A DNA stretch of 64,000 bases from Panax quinquefolius (taxonomy: Eukaryota; Streptophyta; Magnoliopsida; Apiales; Araliaceae). The stretch covers positions 117,494,893-117,558,892 of the forward strand of contig CM035171.1 of the NCBI GenBank assembly GCA_020205615.1. Direction: 5' to 3'. The notes beneath the pieces were generated by a model. That model was not told where the DNA came from. It searched no databases and saw only the letters and a program-made list of their open reading frames with translations. Made by a program: the position numbers and the translations under genes. The stretch's first letter is position 1. Every line of letters starts with the position of its first letter. Below, one piece after another: positions 61,895 to 64,000 of the stretch.

Positions 61895-64000
61895 TGTGAC
61901 GCCCCCAAAATTAGGTATACGTCACCCATCTTAGGTCGCCACTTACATGGTACATTAATTCAAATACAACTTACTAATATAACTGTCGTGTACAATACGA
62001 CATAAACTTTGAGTTTGAATACAAATATTGTCTACTAGATATTATACAAACTCAAAAGGAGTCCTCATTACAACTATTATCACACTATTTCACAGAATAG
62101 TGAGGACTACTAATGCTATCCTCTGGACCATTACTTCGTTCCCCGACTCGTCCAAATTTATGTTCTCATTTCAAGAGAAAAAGTGAAAGAAAGGGTGAGC
62201 TCAACTAGCCCAAGAAGAAATATTATGACTAAGATAATGCGTAATAAATTATCATTAGCCTTCAACAAAGTGTTAAACCGATAAAATACAATAGACAAAC
62301 CGGTTTAAGCTGCAATGAATAAGCAATCCATTAAAAGAGTCAAGTAGAGAATAAAGTCTACTATCTTTTAGGTTTTAAAAGGTTTTCATCAATTTTTATC
62401 ACGACTGAGACTCGACAATAAATAAACCACCACATTTAATCATCCTCGCACTACTTGGCCAAGGATTTTCATCAAATTATCAATGGTCACGACTATACCG
62501 AATCACCCCCGGTCATAATCATACCAAAAACTATCCATCACTAACGCATTACAGGCCACTGAGGACTTTAGTCACATCATTTATATCAAGTCATGATTAT
62601 ACCGAATGATCCCTAGTCATAATCATACTAAGTTCATCTATGCACGTAAGCCAAAGATAACATAATATAACATGAGGATGATGACAATGACATAATAATT
62701 CAATAAAACAAGTTCAAGAATTATTTAATCCATGAATTATTAACGCCCAAATTGTCAACATGATCATTGCTTGCGTAGAGAGTAAAATTCAAGAATGATC
62801 GGAAGAATATTTCCATGAAAAGATCTATGGATGAAACGCAAATATCAAGGATATTCTACTAATTTCATGGAGTATAAGTCAAAGTTTTAACCAATTTGGG
62901 TATAATAAAGAATGGAATAACAAAAGAAATCACCATGCATGCAGTATTTTGCAGACAAAGTTATTCCAACATAATAATAATAACGGAACGAGTCGTGAAA
63001 TTCACACCGCTGCGGGATGTTCCAACAGAATAATAAAGATGGAACCGGATCCGGTAAAACACATGATAGGATATTCCACAGAATGATAAAGACGGAACCA
63101 GTCGGTGTAAAACACATGCAGCAGGATGTTCCAATGAGAATAATAAAGACGGAACCAGTCGGTGTAAAAACACATGCATGTGATGTTCCAATGTAATAAT
63201 AGAAGAATGTCACCAAGTATAGGGTAAAGCGTATCACAAAGTTATTCCAATGTAATAATAAGCAATGGAATAACATAAGGATTTCACCAAGTATAGGGTA
63301 TGCCAGCGACACAAAGTATATGTATAGGTATGCCACTTTTACAAAAGTTATTCCAATGTAATAATAGTGAATGGAATAATGAAGTTCTCTTCAAGAAGAA
63401 AGAATAACACCCTTACCGTAAAAGAACCGAATATAGAAGTAGTGAAATAGCAGAATACTCTTCTTCTTTCTATAATTTTTCTCTATAGCTTCTCTCTATA
63501 ATTTCTCTCTTGTAGTTTCAATGAATTGTAAAGAAAATAATGAAGGAATGAGCTTCATTTATAGAAAAATGGAATGCATAAGAATTAATCCATGAAAGCG
63601 GTCAGATTGATTTACTTTAATCGACTATCCATATTTAAAGAAAAATCTTTTAAATAAAATATAATATATTCTATTTATATAAAAACATTTTACTATGCAA
63701 ACACTATGCAATACTATGCAAAATACTATGCAACACTATGCATAATAAAATATAATATATTCTATTTATGAATAACTTTAATAAAGTATTCTATTTTATA
63801 TAAAAGATGTTTACATTTTATTACGTTAATAATAATAATAAAACAAAACGTCATTATCATTATAATAATTCATATTATTAATTGACAATAATGGAATCAA
63901 ACCGAAGGTGACTTCTCACATAAAGCATCGATAATCAATACCGCAGTGCTTACTATGCAACCACACGACATTCTTGTACTTTTACTACCGAAAGTAGTTC
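61895..64000 (+). mobile_element. Ty3-type LTR, running past the window end
   Basis: It starts TGTGACGCCCCCAAAATTAG and is still LTR-like at 63523-64000, where it continues past the point at which the first copy is cut. It shares its start with the LTR at 2134. It holds the same minisatellite of about 60 bp (62970-63200). No end was seen. Confidence 0.7.

Noticed and set aside
61330..63336. Open frames rich in Asn or Tyr in the LTRs at 61-63 kb
   Set aside because: They follow the noncoding minisatellite of about 60 bp and match no protein family.

Overview
This is nuclear DNA from a flowering plant, most likely a eudicot. The genes have many short introns with GT-AG borders and belong to plant families (IQ67-domain protein, group-3 sulfate transporter, LRR-extensin-like protein, EGF-like secreted protein, TPR co-chaperone). 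The sequence between them is AT-rich and full of LTR retrotransposons, Helitron ends, MITEs and AT microsatellites. No rRNA, tRNA, CRISPR array or bacterial-type operon was seen.

Layout. 1-5.9 kb: LTR remnants of a Ty3-type element, including one full-length LTR (2134-4870) that looks like a solo LTR, then an unrecognised broken open frame containing 84-bp in-frame repeats. 7.86-10.78 kb (minus): a six-exon gene for a small secreted EGF-like, probably GPI-anchored protein. 13.5-20.1 kb: a probable Helitron carrying a Gfo/Idh/MocA oxidoreductase exon and a decayed NADP-isocitrate dehydrogenase fragment. 20.2-24.2 kb: two opposed tandem arrays resembling a foldback element. 26.77-32.75 kb: a complete but decayed Ty3/gypsy element with a 5-bp target duplication. 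33.64-35.25 kb: a Mutator-like non-autonomous element with about 150-bp TIRs and an 11-bp target duplication. 35.7-38.9 kb (plus): an IQD gene. 39-45 kb: MITEs, a second Helitron 3' end and an LTR relic. 45.4-49.9 kb (plus): a SULTR3-type sulfate transporter gene with two apparent lesions. 50.45-55.19 kb (minus): a TPR protein gene converging on SULTR3. 57.3-58.6 kb (minus): an intronless LRX-like gene. 60.3-64 kb: two LTRs of the same superfamily as the one at 2 kb, apparently one inserted into the other.

The five genes do not form a pathway; they are ordinary neighbours. The gene models were built by hand from reading frame, family consensus and splice sites. Four of them (EGF-like 223 aa, IQD 465 aa, TPR 318 aa, LRX-like 411 aa) close perfectly. 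SULTR3 does not close: its exon 1 has a duplication with a loss, and the exon 7/8 junction is one nucleotide short. The most interesting non-genic structures are the Helitron with captured exons, the foldback-like array, the palindromic MITE in the SULTR3 promoter, and the Mutator-like element.
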